DNA from: Apostichopus japonicus
Taxonomy: Eukaryota > Echinodermata > Holothuroidea > Aspidochirotida > Stichopodidae
Direction of reading: 5' to 3'
NCBI RefSeq assembly: GCF_037975245.1
Contig: NC_092567.1
Coordinates: 18,668,876-18,732,875, forward strand
DNA length: 64,000 nt
Made by a program: the position numbers and the translations under genes. The notes under the pieces are model-generated. The model saw nothing but the letters and a program-made list of their open reading frames with translations, had not been told where the DNA came from and did not search any database. Shown piece after piece: positions 33,474 to 45,162 of the stretch. The stretch's first letter is position 1. The number at the start of each line of letters is the position of its first letter.

Positions 33474-34724
33474 GTAGTGCAGGGCTCTTAAAATTACCAT
33501 GCAGCTTAAATTACCATGCAGCTTAAATTACCATCAGCTTAAATTTACCATGCTAGTGATTTCTATATAGAAGTGATCTACATTGGTCAACCTGTATTTT
33601 TGAAATATTATAAATATTTATAAAACATTCTGGAGTAAGATAAAAGACTTGTTGAGGTTCTAGGATGGTGTATGTACTATATATACATACATATATGTAT
33701 GCAAATGTAACCTGATTTATAGACGAGGCCAAATAAATCGAAATTATTTAAATTATTTCAGACTGATGTTATCATTTTAGTGTATATTTTCACAATTGTT
33801 ATGAACAAAGGGTTGATTTGTCTGTTTCCAATCTATAGTCTCCCTCTCTTCCAGTTAATATTATATGGTAGTCCTTTTCTCAAAAGGCAATCTTTAATTG
33901 GGTTATCTTGACCCAACACATATATTAAAAGGACATCCACTGTTGACAATGAGAGGTTATAACACTTTCTTGAGAATATATAGTTTGGCAAAGACATTGC
34001 TAGAGTGTACGTATTTCTTGAACGAAACAGCTTCACCAGTATATATTTCTCACTTGAAATTTACAAGAAGGAAAAAAACGCATCTCCATGTATGTTTTAA
34101 CGGAAAACAACTTTACCCCCTCCCTCAGAATTGGCAACATGGCCCCCTCCCTCAGTAAGAAAAATATATGTTAACTGAAGATGACTTTTTCATTGAATAC
34201 CTTTTGGGGGTTATTTCCTCCCCCCCCCCGACAACTTTGAACCGTGCACTGTACACCAGTGTATCCATGCAAAACCACTGTGGGCCCCGCACAACCTATA
34301 CCATCATCCCTATTCTCACAGAGCGTCGGTTCCCTTATCCAAAGTCTTGGTAAAGGTGTCTGCGTATTAGGAGCATTTAATGCTCAGTGTATATTTGGAT
34401 ATATAGCGAATGGGTTGGTTGTCGACGGGGGGGGGGGGGGGGGCTAGGGTGAGGGTAATATTCGCACCTGACTCTCACGAAGATGAATTGGTAAGTTGCC
34501 GTATAAAAATCTGGCTGGTTATAGGAATTGATTTATGGTGCTGCCCCTGCACATCCGTATGTGAAGGTGAATCCCCGAGGACGAATCACAAGACAAACAT
34601 TGCAGAATGAAAATAGAAATTTCGTGACTGCAAGCAACAGAAACAGCCTTTTTAATGAGTGAGCTATACTGGTGGACAAAGTACTGATATACTCCTCCCT
34701 GGAATAGAACGTTTACAGCCGAAA
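33474..34724. other. IPK 3' flank and spacer to TM7SF3
   Basis: It contains a candidate poly(A) signal (AATAAA, 33732-33737), a G-run at 34426-34443 and C-runs near 34221. No exon was recognised; open frames of up to 86 codons have no family match. The TM7SF3 promoter should lie at its right end, but I see no clear TATA box. Confidence 0.4.
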
Positions 34725-37700
34725 ATGAAAGTTTCTAACATATTTCTTATGTTATGCAACGTTTACTTGATGAATGAGGGAATGGCCGCATCGCCAAACT
34801 TGTGCAACTCGTCTGGTAAATAACATTTGGCTATGTACAGTACTTCCACATTGAAACGCAAGGCCTAACATTTTAAGTTACTGCTACTGTACTAGTACTA
34901 GCCTACTCGTAGTAGTACTAGATACAGTAGGAATAATGTTAGCCATTGTGAGTAGGCTATAGTGTAGTACAGTCTACTATTACTGAGGTTCATTTTCTGT
35001 GACTGCATTTTTCAAGGCAAAACTGGACAACCACTGGAATCTAAATGATTAGGAACTGTATAGTTTTTAGGCAATTGGAGTTGTACAGTGTATCATTGTG
35101 CAGTGGTGTTTGTTTATTTTTGTTGTTGTGAACTTTAATTGTATCTGTTTTGTGCTGAAGTTGGGAAGTTTTGAAAAGGACTTTCCTTTCCTGGAGCCCG
35201 TCAAGAATCAAGTAGTAGGAAGTTAACTTATAGGACAATAACAGCTCTTCCCATTTTACCTGTTCTTCGGTTCATTTTTCATTTACTTTATCATCAGTTC
35301 AATTTAAGGGTTGCAATGGTGCTTATTTACCTGATCGTCATGTTCAATCAGGTTGGCACTTGTATTTAGCAGGCCTTTCTGATGAAACAAGCGATGCGTA
35401 CATGTAACCAGTCATATTTTAAGTAAACTATGCACTGGTGATTATTTATGCCCTGTGTAAAGCCTATTCGTCCAATCTTTGGACATACCAGACACTGTAT
35501 TATGACAAAAGAATAAAGATATGACTGGAGAAAAGATTACTGAAAAAAAACAAGATTCGTGTGTAAATTACAAATTAAAGATTTTTCCCTGCATGTACAG
35601 TACAGTAAATCATGATAGAGCTGTCTGTGATGTGGTCACTGTAGATTCCCTATTGTAATGTTGTTGACTTCTTCAAGCAGTGTGATGCATTTGGAGTTGA
35701 TTGCTTTGCTCTCTGTAGTCACGATTTCAAAAAAAGAAACTATGTTTTGTAGAGTATAATTATTTCCCAGTGTGAATAAGAGATCAGTTAAATGTGTTAT
35801 AAAGGGAAAAACGTCAGCCGAAGTACTTTGATGCCATTTCAGGCACTTTACTGATTCCAGAAATATCCACCAAATTCACCAGATCTGAAAAAGAAGAAGT
35901 CAGCTTTATATGCTATTCAAGTACTATATATATGAGGATATGGTTCGCCCTAGAAATGCAGAAAATTTCCTGAATTTTCATTTATTTAAGCAATTGACTT
36001 CAGCCATTGGAATATCCTTTTAATGAACTCCCTTTTCCTTCATCCACCACTGCTACTTTTTGAAACCCTCAATTAAAATTGTGATTTCATTTCTTTCGTT
36101 TTCTGTGTCCGTTTGCAGCTCCCTTCAGGTTTACGGTTCCTTCAAATCAATTGTTCAACTGTTTCATAGAAGACAGCATTATATATACCATAGAGGTTGA
36201 GCTTGAAAATGCTGTGGCTGTGATGACCCAGTTCCACAGTTTACAAGATGAAGTAGCGTTGAACGACTCATCGACGAGAGAAAGCATCACGGGCCGCCAC
36301 GAAGGCTTATTGCGTTACACAGGGGAGAGTGAGTCTATTGCGAGTTGGACTGTCCAGTCGTACGTCAACCATACAGTCCACACTGTGATGATGATCACAC
36401 TGTTTCAAGCAAATGGTAAAAATTTACCTACATTTTACCTTAGAAGTTAAAAGACAGTACAGCCTGTAGTACTGTACTGTATGATGTACTAGTGTGAATG
36501 CATACATTGGTCTTAGTTATCACTAACCTCCATATGTAGACTACAGGACAGGGCATGCACAGCTGCCACAGCCATGTGGTTAGTGGTCACTGCCATCATA
36601 ATTGTCAAAACTTACAAATGATGTAATATATTACAAAAGACGAGAACCTACCTGGAATTCAAAATACTAAAATGACAAATATAGATGAATCCATGCCCGT
36701 GTGTCAAGCATCAGTAAGGCATACATGAGAGAACCATTCTTGATTGGCTGGCGTAGTTATCGTCGAGAAACCTTTACTGAGTGTACAGTAATATACCATT
36801 GAGCTCGTTCAGTTCGCAAAACTGAAGCCTGTGTTGGTTGTCTCTTTTATTTACCAAAACTCAAAATTCGCTCATTGTTTCCACAAGATGGCTTATTCCT
36901 GTGGACAGGAAATGGTCAGTGATAATAACATGATAGTATTGAACCTGTCAAAAGTGAAAATAGATGATATATGCTGTTAAGTTTCACCCCTTTAATCCAT
37001 TCGTTTCCCCCCCCCTCAGATCCAATTCCCGGTGCCTGCAATCAGGTCTTCGTACCCGAAAACGAACCAAATTTACATTTGACTGAGGCGCCCGATCTTG
37101 CCTTGATAAAATTTGCTGCGGCTAATGTCGGATCTCCGAAAGGCTCGCCGTGCTATGCAGGATCCAAGTCTCCGGCAATGGCACTCTTGTACGATCTCTA
37201 CATTTATTACATGCCGACCAAAAGCTACTCGGAGACGGTCATGTTTGGCGCCGTTGAGAAAATGTCCACGCCTACATATATCATGAAGCATGGACAGAAG
37301 GTAACTTTTAAGTTTATTTTGAGGTTGGAATTTAAAAATTTAAATAGTGAAGAGGGAGTGATTGGGGGGGGGATGGGGTGGTGGGAATGGAGGGAGAGGT
37401 GATAGCTTATCAAATTTATAAGATTCTGCTCATAAAATTATAGACAACATTTTTTTCCTTCCCAAGAAATAGAAGCTAAACCTCAGATCTTCAACACAAA
37501 ACATAGGACTTCTGGGAAACCGAATGGGACACAAAAATTAGAAACGCGAGTCAATGTTTCCGAACCTTTCATTACAATTAAGATTATTTTATGTGCCTCT
37601 TTCTTTACCTCCAGGTCTCATCATTCACAGCGTTACAAAAGAAGGAAGTTTTCCTGGCCTTATTTAAGAACCGGGGCATCGTTCACAATGTGTTGGTATT

Positions 37701-40700
37701 CGATCCAGCCAAGAACATGACAACCGCTGCTTACGTGCCTCTCATCGACTATGCCTGCGATGAGAAGTCGCAAGGCAGTGTGGTGTGTACTTACACAGGT
37801 GAGAATGTATACATGTATGGGAGGAATGCGTATGGCAGTCGATGGGGGTGAGAGAAAGAGAGAGTGAGTGGCGTCTATTTTTACACCAGACTTGAAGTGA
37901 GTCTGTACACCAGACTTGTGGTGAGTCTGTACACCAGACTTGAGGTGAGTCTGTACACCAGACTTGTGGTGAGTCTGTACACCAGACTTGTGGTGAGTCT
38001 GTACACCAGACTTGTGGTGAGTCTGTACTCCAGACTTGTGGTGAGTCTATACACAAGACTTGTGGTGAGTCTGTACTCCAGACTTGTGGTGAGTCTATAC
38101 ACCAGACTTGTGGTGAGTCTGTACACCCGACTTGTAGTGAGTCAGTACACCAGACTTGTAGTGAGTCTATACACCAGACTACAGTAGTGGTGAGTCTGTA
38201 CACCAGACTTGTGGTGAGTGTGTACACCAGACTTGTGGTGAGTCTGTACACCAGACTTGTGGTGAGTCTGTACACCAGACTTGTGGTGAGTCTGTACACC
38301 AGACTTGTGGTGAGTGTGTACACCAGACTTGTAGTGAGTCCATACACCAGACTTTAGGTGATTCTGTTCACCAGACTTGTGGTGAGTGTGTACACCAGAC
38401 TTGTGGTAAGTCTGTGCACCTACTGTTAGTCTAGCAGCAATAATTACCTTTTCTCTCATTCTGAAATCATACATATTGGTTACTCATACCTGAGACATTT
38501 CAAAAGTAGTTTAGGAATAATTGCTTTAAGTTATATTATCATACTCAGAGCTTTGTACTCATTACTATTAAAGGAAGGTCTACTTGTACTTTGTAGTACA
38601 AGTTTGTTATACTCTGATGAGTAAATAATAAAAATATGGAAAAAGTTAATTCACAGGGTTGACCAAATGAGAGAGATGATATTGTGTATTCAAAGATTAC
38701 AATGTCATAATGGACTGATTCAAATGTTAATTCCTTCTAAGTTTGGAAACTTTGCTAATTAGTAGTAATACAAACTTTATTATATTGTGATTGTAAGCTA
38801 CTGATCAGGGGTGCCAAAGATGGGATCTGATAGAAAACCTGTTTGGTATCATCATCCTGGAGCCACTTGATTTGTATCATCATCATTATTATTAATTTAT
38901 GATTGTTATTTATATATTTTTTGTTCCATCTACAGATATGGGTCCTACTTTAGTGTACACTTTTTGTGGTTTGCTGGGTGTGATTCTATGCTTCTTAGGC
39001 CATTGGACTTTTTTATACGGTAAGTTGAGAGTGAAATTAGCTCTGGTTCATCTCTATTTCTCACGTTCTTTCTCAGAATGGTACGTAGAGTAAGCAGACC
39101 AGTATCAACTTCCTTGCCGTTCTACTTCTTTACCTCCCCTCCTCCACCGGCATTGTTTCCACTCCTCCTCCTCCTCCTCCTCCTCCTCCTCCTCCTCCTC
39201 CTCCTCCTCCTCCTCCTCCTCCTCCTCCTCCTCCTCCTCCTCCTCCTCCTCCTCCTCCTCCTCCTCCTCCTCCTCCTCCTCCTCCTCCTCCTCCTCCTCC
39301 TCCTCCTCCTCCTCCTCCTCCTCCTCCTCCTCCTCCTCCTCCTCCTCCTCCTCCTCCTCCTCCTCCTCCTCCCCACTACCATCCTGTCCTCCCAAGTCAT
39401 CCATGACCCATGAAATATAGCTAAGAGATTGAAGTTATCATGTATGTATGTGTGTATGTATGCGTGTATATATATTTGTACGTATTCCTGTATGTATGAA
39501 TTCATGTATGTGTGTGTATGTATGCCCTTGTTTTGTATTCTGATTGAGGACCTGAACAAAGGAATTCCACGTCCTCAAACCTCATTTGACAAGTATCCCC
39601 ACGTCCTCAGACAAATTCTTTTGTTCAGGGGTATTGTTAAGGTTACGGCACATGGATTTGAACAATGGGGAAAACAATGGGGATCTCGGTTTGAATGTAA
39701 AACACACTTGGGTGGGTGTGTGTAGAGATATGTGTGTGTATTTGTGTGTGCGTGTATACATGTTTCATTTGGTTTTGTTTATTTGGTTTATCACTTCATG
39801 TATAAACACAACAGATTCAACATAACAAGAAACATAAACATGTATGCATAAATATGTATGTATGCATGTATGCATAAATATGTATGCATAAATGTATGCA
39901 TAAATATGTATGTATGCATGCATGCGTGAGCAAGTATGTATGTACAGTACATGCTAGTGTCCTTTCTTCTCATCCCTGCTGAAGCTATTCTAAGTGTTTC
40001 TCACAATTTCCCTCATCTCTTAACCCTATTTTTTCTTGTTTGCTTCCCAACTCTTCAGAGGTTTACATGTTTGGGTTCTTGCCAACCGTTCTTGCCTCTT
40101 TTGTGATTTTTACCGCACACACGGACTTGTACCCATACGGTGAGTAGGCTATTGTTACTTCATATAAGTTGGGTGTTTGTTTCCTGATCACCGGGAAGGG
40201 TTACTCTCTAGACCAGGGGTTTCCCTAACTTTATACCCCCAAGAACCCCCTGTGGATGTCACAGTTGTCCCCCAACTTTTCAAGACACGATACGAGTCAT
40301 TAGTATATATTATACTATAATACGCATAACAGTGCTTCGTAAAAGATTAATACTTCCCCTTCCTTTTCAACCCTTGCAGATTTCAAAAAGGTTGGAGGAA
40401 GAAATGTTGAAAGTAAGAAGTACTGTCAAGAAAAGTATTTATGCAAAGTAAAAAGCAAAGTAACCAACAATGACCATTGTATGCCTGAAGATATCATTTA
40501 TATACAAAAACATTAAACCCTGGCCCGAGGACCTTACCTCCATCTGCCCCTGCCCTGCCTCCAGCTTCTTCAGCACTCTAGGTGGAAACTCTGGTTCCCA
40601 TGCGATGAATCAGTTGAAGTATTAAAACCAATATTGTTGCCCACCATACTTCCCACCATACCCTGCTCCCTCTAACATAACACCCTGAGCATTTCCTATT

Positions 40701-43700
40701 CTGACACGGTTACTAGAACAACACGAATCGGTGGGGCCAGGGATCCTTCTCCTGTGCAGCCGCAACAGTGTGGAATAACTTACCTCAATCAGTAAGACTT
40801 GTCAACAGCCTTGGAACCTTCAAGAAAAATCTAAAACCTTACCTGTTCCAAATTTCAATTATGTAACCTTTTTCTGCTGTTTCTGCAAAGCGCCATGAGC
40901 AACTTCGGGCGGATACCGGCGCTATACAAAGTGTCAATAATTATTATTATTATTATGACTCTCATCACTTCCTGCTTGAATAAATCAATTGGAACGGAAT
41001 GCGGGGAATAGTTTGTTACGGAAGCTGTTACTAAGATTACCATGCTGCCATATCTGGGTAACACAAATGACGCTTGCAGTTAAACTGCTTGGAAGGTCAT
41101 TTCCCTCAGATTATCGTGGCTTTTACACAAAACCCAGATTAAGCAGTTTGCTGAAGGCTGTGTGCTGTTGCTTCTTGTGAGACTCAGTGTCGAGAAGGGA
41201 GTAAAGTGTCGAGAATTTTCTTCTCATCCGTAGGCGTCTATACGATATCTGTGACACTCGGTACTCTGGGTGGTGCAACTCTCATGGGCCTCTGGTGGCG
41301 CTTTGGAAGGGTATTGCCGACAGTTTTGTGGATAAGCCTTGTTCTCGGATTCCAGCTTTCATCGGTGCTGTTTTTCACTCCATTTGGTAAGATATAATGT
41401 AGTGAAGTGAAATTTTGTTGTTTGCACCCTTTGAATATTTATATGTGTTACGTAATATACTGTAATGTAGCTTTAGTTGTGTTCATAGCTTTTGCACGTG
41501 TGTTTTGTTTGTTCTGTATACGCTGTCATCATGGCCAGCAGCGTCTCTGCAGAGCTCCGGGGTTCGCCTCGTAAACCCCTTATCATTTAATAGAGTTTGT
41601 AATAAATTGTCAGCCATTGTTTCAACGCAAGAACACTCTTGCATCCTCATTGATAACTTGTGAGCTCGAAGCGAAGGACCCTAAATCCGGTAATTTCCCC
41701 CACCATCCGCGGTTCGCATCAATAACTTGGCTTGAAAGCAGGTTAAGGCTGCTAGAAAAAGCACCCAATTCTACACAGAGTTTGGCTGGTACAGTTCGAA
41801 GAGAGTTAAAAATTGGTGTTACAGGTGCATGAGACTTTTTGGCAGCAATGTTTGTTAACAGTAAACAGAGTGGAGTAATCAGTCATTCAATATGCTAGGG
41901 GTCAGTTGTAAGACTTTTGTGGTCTTCACGACTATCAATGTTGAGATCGCAAGAGCCAAGGTTATGTCAGGGCATGATCTCTCAGTTTTGTGTGCAAAGC
42001 AGGCCTTACATAGAGATTAGTCCTCGGTACATAAGCACCTTGTAGCTCAGGATTAGCTCAGTGGTTAATGCCGAGTGTTAGCTCAGTGGTTAACGCTGGT
42101 GCCTTTCAATCATAAGGTCCCGAGTTCGAGTCACTCCTAGATTAATGTATGTCGTCCAGTTACAGAGTTATTGACAATTGACAATTCATAATCATGGACG
42201 TTAAATATGAATGTAAGAGACTGACTTCGGTCAGCTTATGGCTTTGATAAGCCAATGATGGATTCTTCGCCGAGATCCTGCTTGCAGGAGGATCTAAAAT
42301 ACATACATACATATGTACATTGAAATTGGTATACCTTGGTTAAACCCAAATTTTCTAGGGTGATGTACTTGGAAACTTCTCATCTGTAATGATATTTATC
42401 TTGTTCATAGGTTATATGAGTATATGGCAGAACAATGCAGCCTTCGGACTTGCCTTTGCGAGTAGTATCTTAGTGGTGCCTATATTTGGACTAATCTTTC
42501 AATTGTGGGTGAGTTTTTAAAATTTTTTCATCGCCGTTTTCCTTAGAAATAAAGAAAAAAAAGGGAATATTAAAAAGATGATAATAAAAAGAATGTTGAC
42601 ATACATCATTTAGCTTGTGCTGTGATTTGTTTGTACATGAATGATGGGCAAAAAATGAGCTCTCATCTATAAGTTAATTCCTGAATATTCAGGTAATATT
42701 TAATCACCTCATACATTGGTGCCTTTGTTTTCATATATCGGTTCTTTTATTTCTTGAACCTTCAAGTACTTTGTTAGCATTCATTGTTTCATATGTGATG
42801 ATAAGCCAATGCAGTTGTTTTATCTTTTGGTGTGTATTTTCTTGAACATTCAGGTAAGCAATTAAGTTTGAGCTGTAGGTGGCTCTTACAAGATAATAAA
42901 CATACCGTTAGCTTTTATATCTATTTACTTTTTTATTTCTGAAAAATTCAGGTGGGTTGTTTAGTTGTTAGCATTAAACATGCATACATGATGATAGCTA
43001 CTGCTTTAGTTTTCATCTATTGGTTCTTTATCTATTGAATATTCATCTTCAGGTAAGCTATTTAGCCTGTGCTGAGATTGGCTCTTACATGATAATAGCC
43101 ATTGCTTTACTTTTCATCTATTGGTTCTTTATTTCTTGAATATTCATATTCAGGTAAGCTATTTAGCTTGTGCTGTGATTGGCTCTTACATGATGATAGC
43201 CACTCTGAGTTTCTTTTTTGGAGGAATTTTGCATTACATCATTCAGAATATTGTCCATCGAGCTTCAACTGAAAACTTTGGTCAAGCGGTCTTCATTCTA
43301 CCCAAAAGTCCAGTTGGTAAGAACATTTTTTGTCAGTCAGCAAATTTTTGCATGTATAGGAAAATACTGTTACCAGAAATTGATTGCATTAAAAATAAAA
43401 TTCTGTAAAACTTCTTAGATTAATTAATGTATCTGGCAACAATATAATGAGAGACATTACCATGGCAACTTAGCTGAAATTGACTTGTTATGCTGTGAGA
43501 GATAACATTTTCAGAATACTAATTATTATGTCAATGAACTCATGAATTCAGTTTACATTCATAGGTAAGCAAATATTCCAAATGCATCACATTTTTTTAA
43601 GGCAAATTTAATCTACTTGTAATATATGAAATGGAAAACTAAATTATGCTTCTGCAAACCATTTAAAATTATGAATTCACAATTCATGCAATAGTGACTC

Positions 43701-45162
43701 ATTTCCGGGATTGCTGAGGTGTATGTCTGTGAAGCAGGCATGAGACTCTTCCGCGGAAACACGGATTTCCGATTATTTTTTTTTTCATTTTCGCGTTTTT
43801 TCTCGTAATTCGCGTTTTTTATTATTTTTTATTATTTTTTTGATTTAATTATTATTATTATTATTATTTTTTTTTTGCCGAACATGCTGGACTGTGAAGG
43901 GAAGGAACACCGAATTTGACCAGTGGTGGAATCAAGTAGCACAAAGCAAGCAAAAAAGCCTTTTTTTGATTCAAAAAAGCTAATGGATAAATTATACAAG
44001 CAGAAATTCCACACTTTTTTGGCGAGTTACGTGATGTGATAGATTCCATCTAGAGTCCACCATTTTGCATCTAAGCCCTCCTTACCTGACAAAAAATTTC
44101 TAAAGGGGAGGGGGACACCCCCTCCCCTTAAACCCCTCCCCCAGGACGGCGATCGATAAATTTCAGATTTTTTTCCCCCCGCTCAGTCTCATCCCTGGGT
44201 GTATGTCTGTGAAGACTTGGGTACCTTCACCCTATAATAATTAGAATTTTAAGAACAGGATATCAGTTCAGTTCAATATATATCGTGACACGCTAAATCG
44301 AACACTGACAGTAATTCATATTCATATTTTATTTATGAATATTCATCACAAGACTGTCTGCTTCAGCTAGTTTGGACAATTTCCTAATGCTAATACCTCT
44401 CTAAACTGTGCTCCAATATCATGAATTCAAAGCACTGGTAATGACAGTACAAACAGTTCCTAACCTTGATCTGATAGAAACAATGATATTCATACTGCTT
44501 GTACTGAAAATAAGAGTGCTCAGAAGTTGCACATAACACGACAGTATAGAAAAAATTGTCCCAACTGGATATCCGCGTTAAAAATGTTTACCTCTGATGA
44601 CATATTCTCGCACAAATTTGTCTCAAGTCGTATAAACCTTACTGGTTCTTTGCTACTATAGAAAAAACTTGCTAATATTATAGAAAAAGTTGTCCCAACT
44701 GGGTATCCGCTTTAAAAATGTTACCTTTGATCACAAGTTGTCGCACAAATTTGTCTCAATTCGTATAAACCTTACTGGTCCTTTGCTACTATAGAAAAAA
44801 TTGTCCTTTGCTAATATAGAAAAAATTGTCCCAACTGGTTATCCGCTTTAAAATTTTTACCTCTGATCACATATTTCTCGCACAAATTTGTCTCAATTGG
44901 TATAAAACCTTACTGGTCCTTTCCTCTCGACACAGACTACACTCTGATAACGCTGTGGTTCTTTCTCGTCGTCGGTGGCGTGGCCACTCAGAAATATCTC
45001 ACCAGACGGGAGAGCGACTTTCCGACGTGTCCCTACAGATCTTTCAAAGAACGGAGGAGGTTACTTCGAATGAGGAGCAGGGAGGTCCCAGAAACGGTAC
45101 TCACCAGCGGCACAGTCAACTCATCGGACAACGAGCGTACTCCGTTAGTCGGAGACTTGTGA
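34725..45162 (+). CDS. TM7SF3: Transmembrane 7 superfamily member 3
   Basis: A seven-pass membrane protein, linked in mammals to cell survival and stress responses. Ten exons: 34725-34815, 36119-36415, 37020-37300, 37615-37798, 38936-39019, 40059-40139, 41234-41386, 42411-42508, 43154-43316 and 44936-45162. All junction phases agree and give 552 aa, close to the human length. Exon 1 encodes a signal peptide (MKVSNIFLMLCNVYL). Exons 2-4 form the extracellular part, with DPIPGACNQVF, SPCYAG and LIDYACD. Exons 5-10 carry the seven hydrophobic segments, including GLWWRFGRVLPTVLWISLVL and VLFFTPFG. The C-tail ends NERTPLVGDL, like the ERTPLL end of the vertebrate protein. Introns carry a minisatellite, a CTC microsatellite, a LINE tail and a SINE. 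Exon 9 is preceded by decayed copies of its own start. Confidence 0.92.
37881..38420. repeat. 24-bp minisatellite in TM7SF3 intron 4
   Basis: About 22 units of GTGAGTCTGTACACCAGACT plus TGTG, with small variants. Each unit contains the inverted pair AGTCTG/CAGACT around TACAC and most contain GTGAGT, a strong 5' splice-site sequence. The array starts 83 bp past the true exon 4 donor. The 100-200-codon frames across it are repeat artefacts. Confidence 0.95.
39162..39372. repeat. (CTC)n microsatellite, ~70 units
   Basis: An uninterrupted CTC run of about 210 bp in TM7SF3 intron 5, 143 bp past the exon 5 donor. As a long pyrimidine run it resembles a polypyrimidine tract and could form triplex DNA. 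Poly-Leu, poly-Glu and poly-Arg frames are artefacts. Confidence 0.97.
40700..40965 (+). mobile_element. LINE 3'-end fragment in TM7SF3 intron 6
   Basis: One frame reads FSCAAATVWNNLPQSVRLV, then GTFKKNLKPYLFQ, the usual C-terminus of CR1/L2-type LINE ORF2 proteins. The 3' end reads GCGCTATACAAAGTGTCAAT and then an ATT microsatellite tail. Only the last 265 bp remain. Confidence 0.75.
42060..42305 (+). mobile_element. tRNA-derived SINE, copy 2
   Basis: Matches 21763-22020 from the TTAGCTCAGTGGTTAACGC head through GACAATTGACAATTCATAAT to the ATAC tail. A short extra head (TTAGCTCAGTGGTTAATGCC) sits directly in front at about 42053, so the promoter part is tandemly doubled. It lies in TM7SF3 intron 7. 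Confidence 0.8.
42600..43153 (+). repeat. Decayed tandem copies of the TM7SF3 exon 9 acceptor and start
   Basis: Units resembling the last 40 bp of intron 8 plus the first 60 bp of exon 9 start at 42693, 42854, 42952 and 43053, with a further trace at about 42610. The true exon starts at 43154, and the last spacings are 98, 101 and 101 bp. Each of the four copies keeps a TTCAG acceptor. In the copies at 42854 and 43053, as in the true exon, the AG is followed by GTAAGC, which is also a donor sequence. The nearest copy reads VSYLACAEIGSYMIIA and then reaches an in-frame stop. They look like duplicates losing coding function. Confidence 0.85.
44545..44930. repeat. Three tandem ~135-bp repeats before TM7SF3 exon 10
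   Basis: Each unit contains TTGTCCCAACTGG, TATCCGC, CTCGCACAAATTTGTCTCAA or a variant, and TATAAACCTTACTGGTCCTT. The last unit ends in the polypyrimidine tract of the exon 10 acceptor (44935), so the array may include copies of that tract. Confidence 0.8.

Noticed and set aside
37742-38474. Long frames on both strands with LVYRLTTS-type repeats
   Set aside because: The 24-bp minisatellite has a unit divisible by three, so frames stay open by chance. It is intronic.
39078-39559. Poly-Leu, poly-Glu and poly-Arg frames
   Set aside because: They are readings of the (CTC)n microsatellite in TM7SF3 intron 5.
40214-40522. Possible hAT-like element starting CAGGGGTTTCCC in TM7SF3 intron 6
   Set aside because: The right end (AAACCCTGG) matches only weakly and there is no target duplication.
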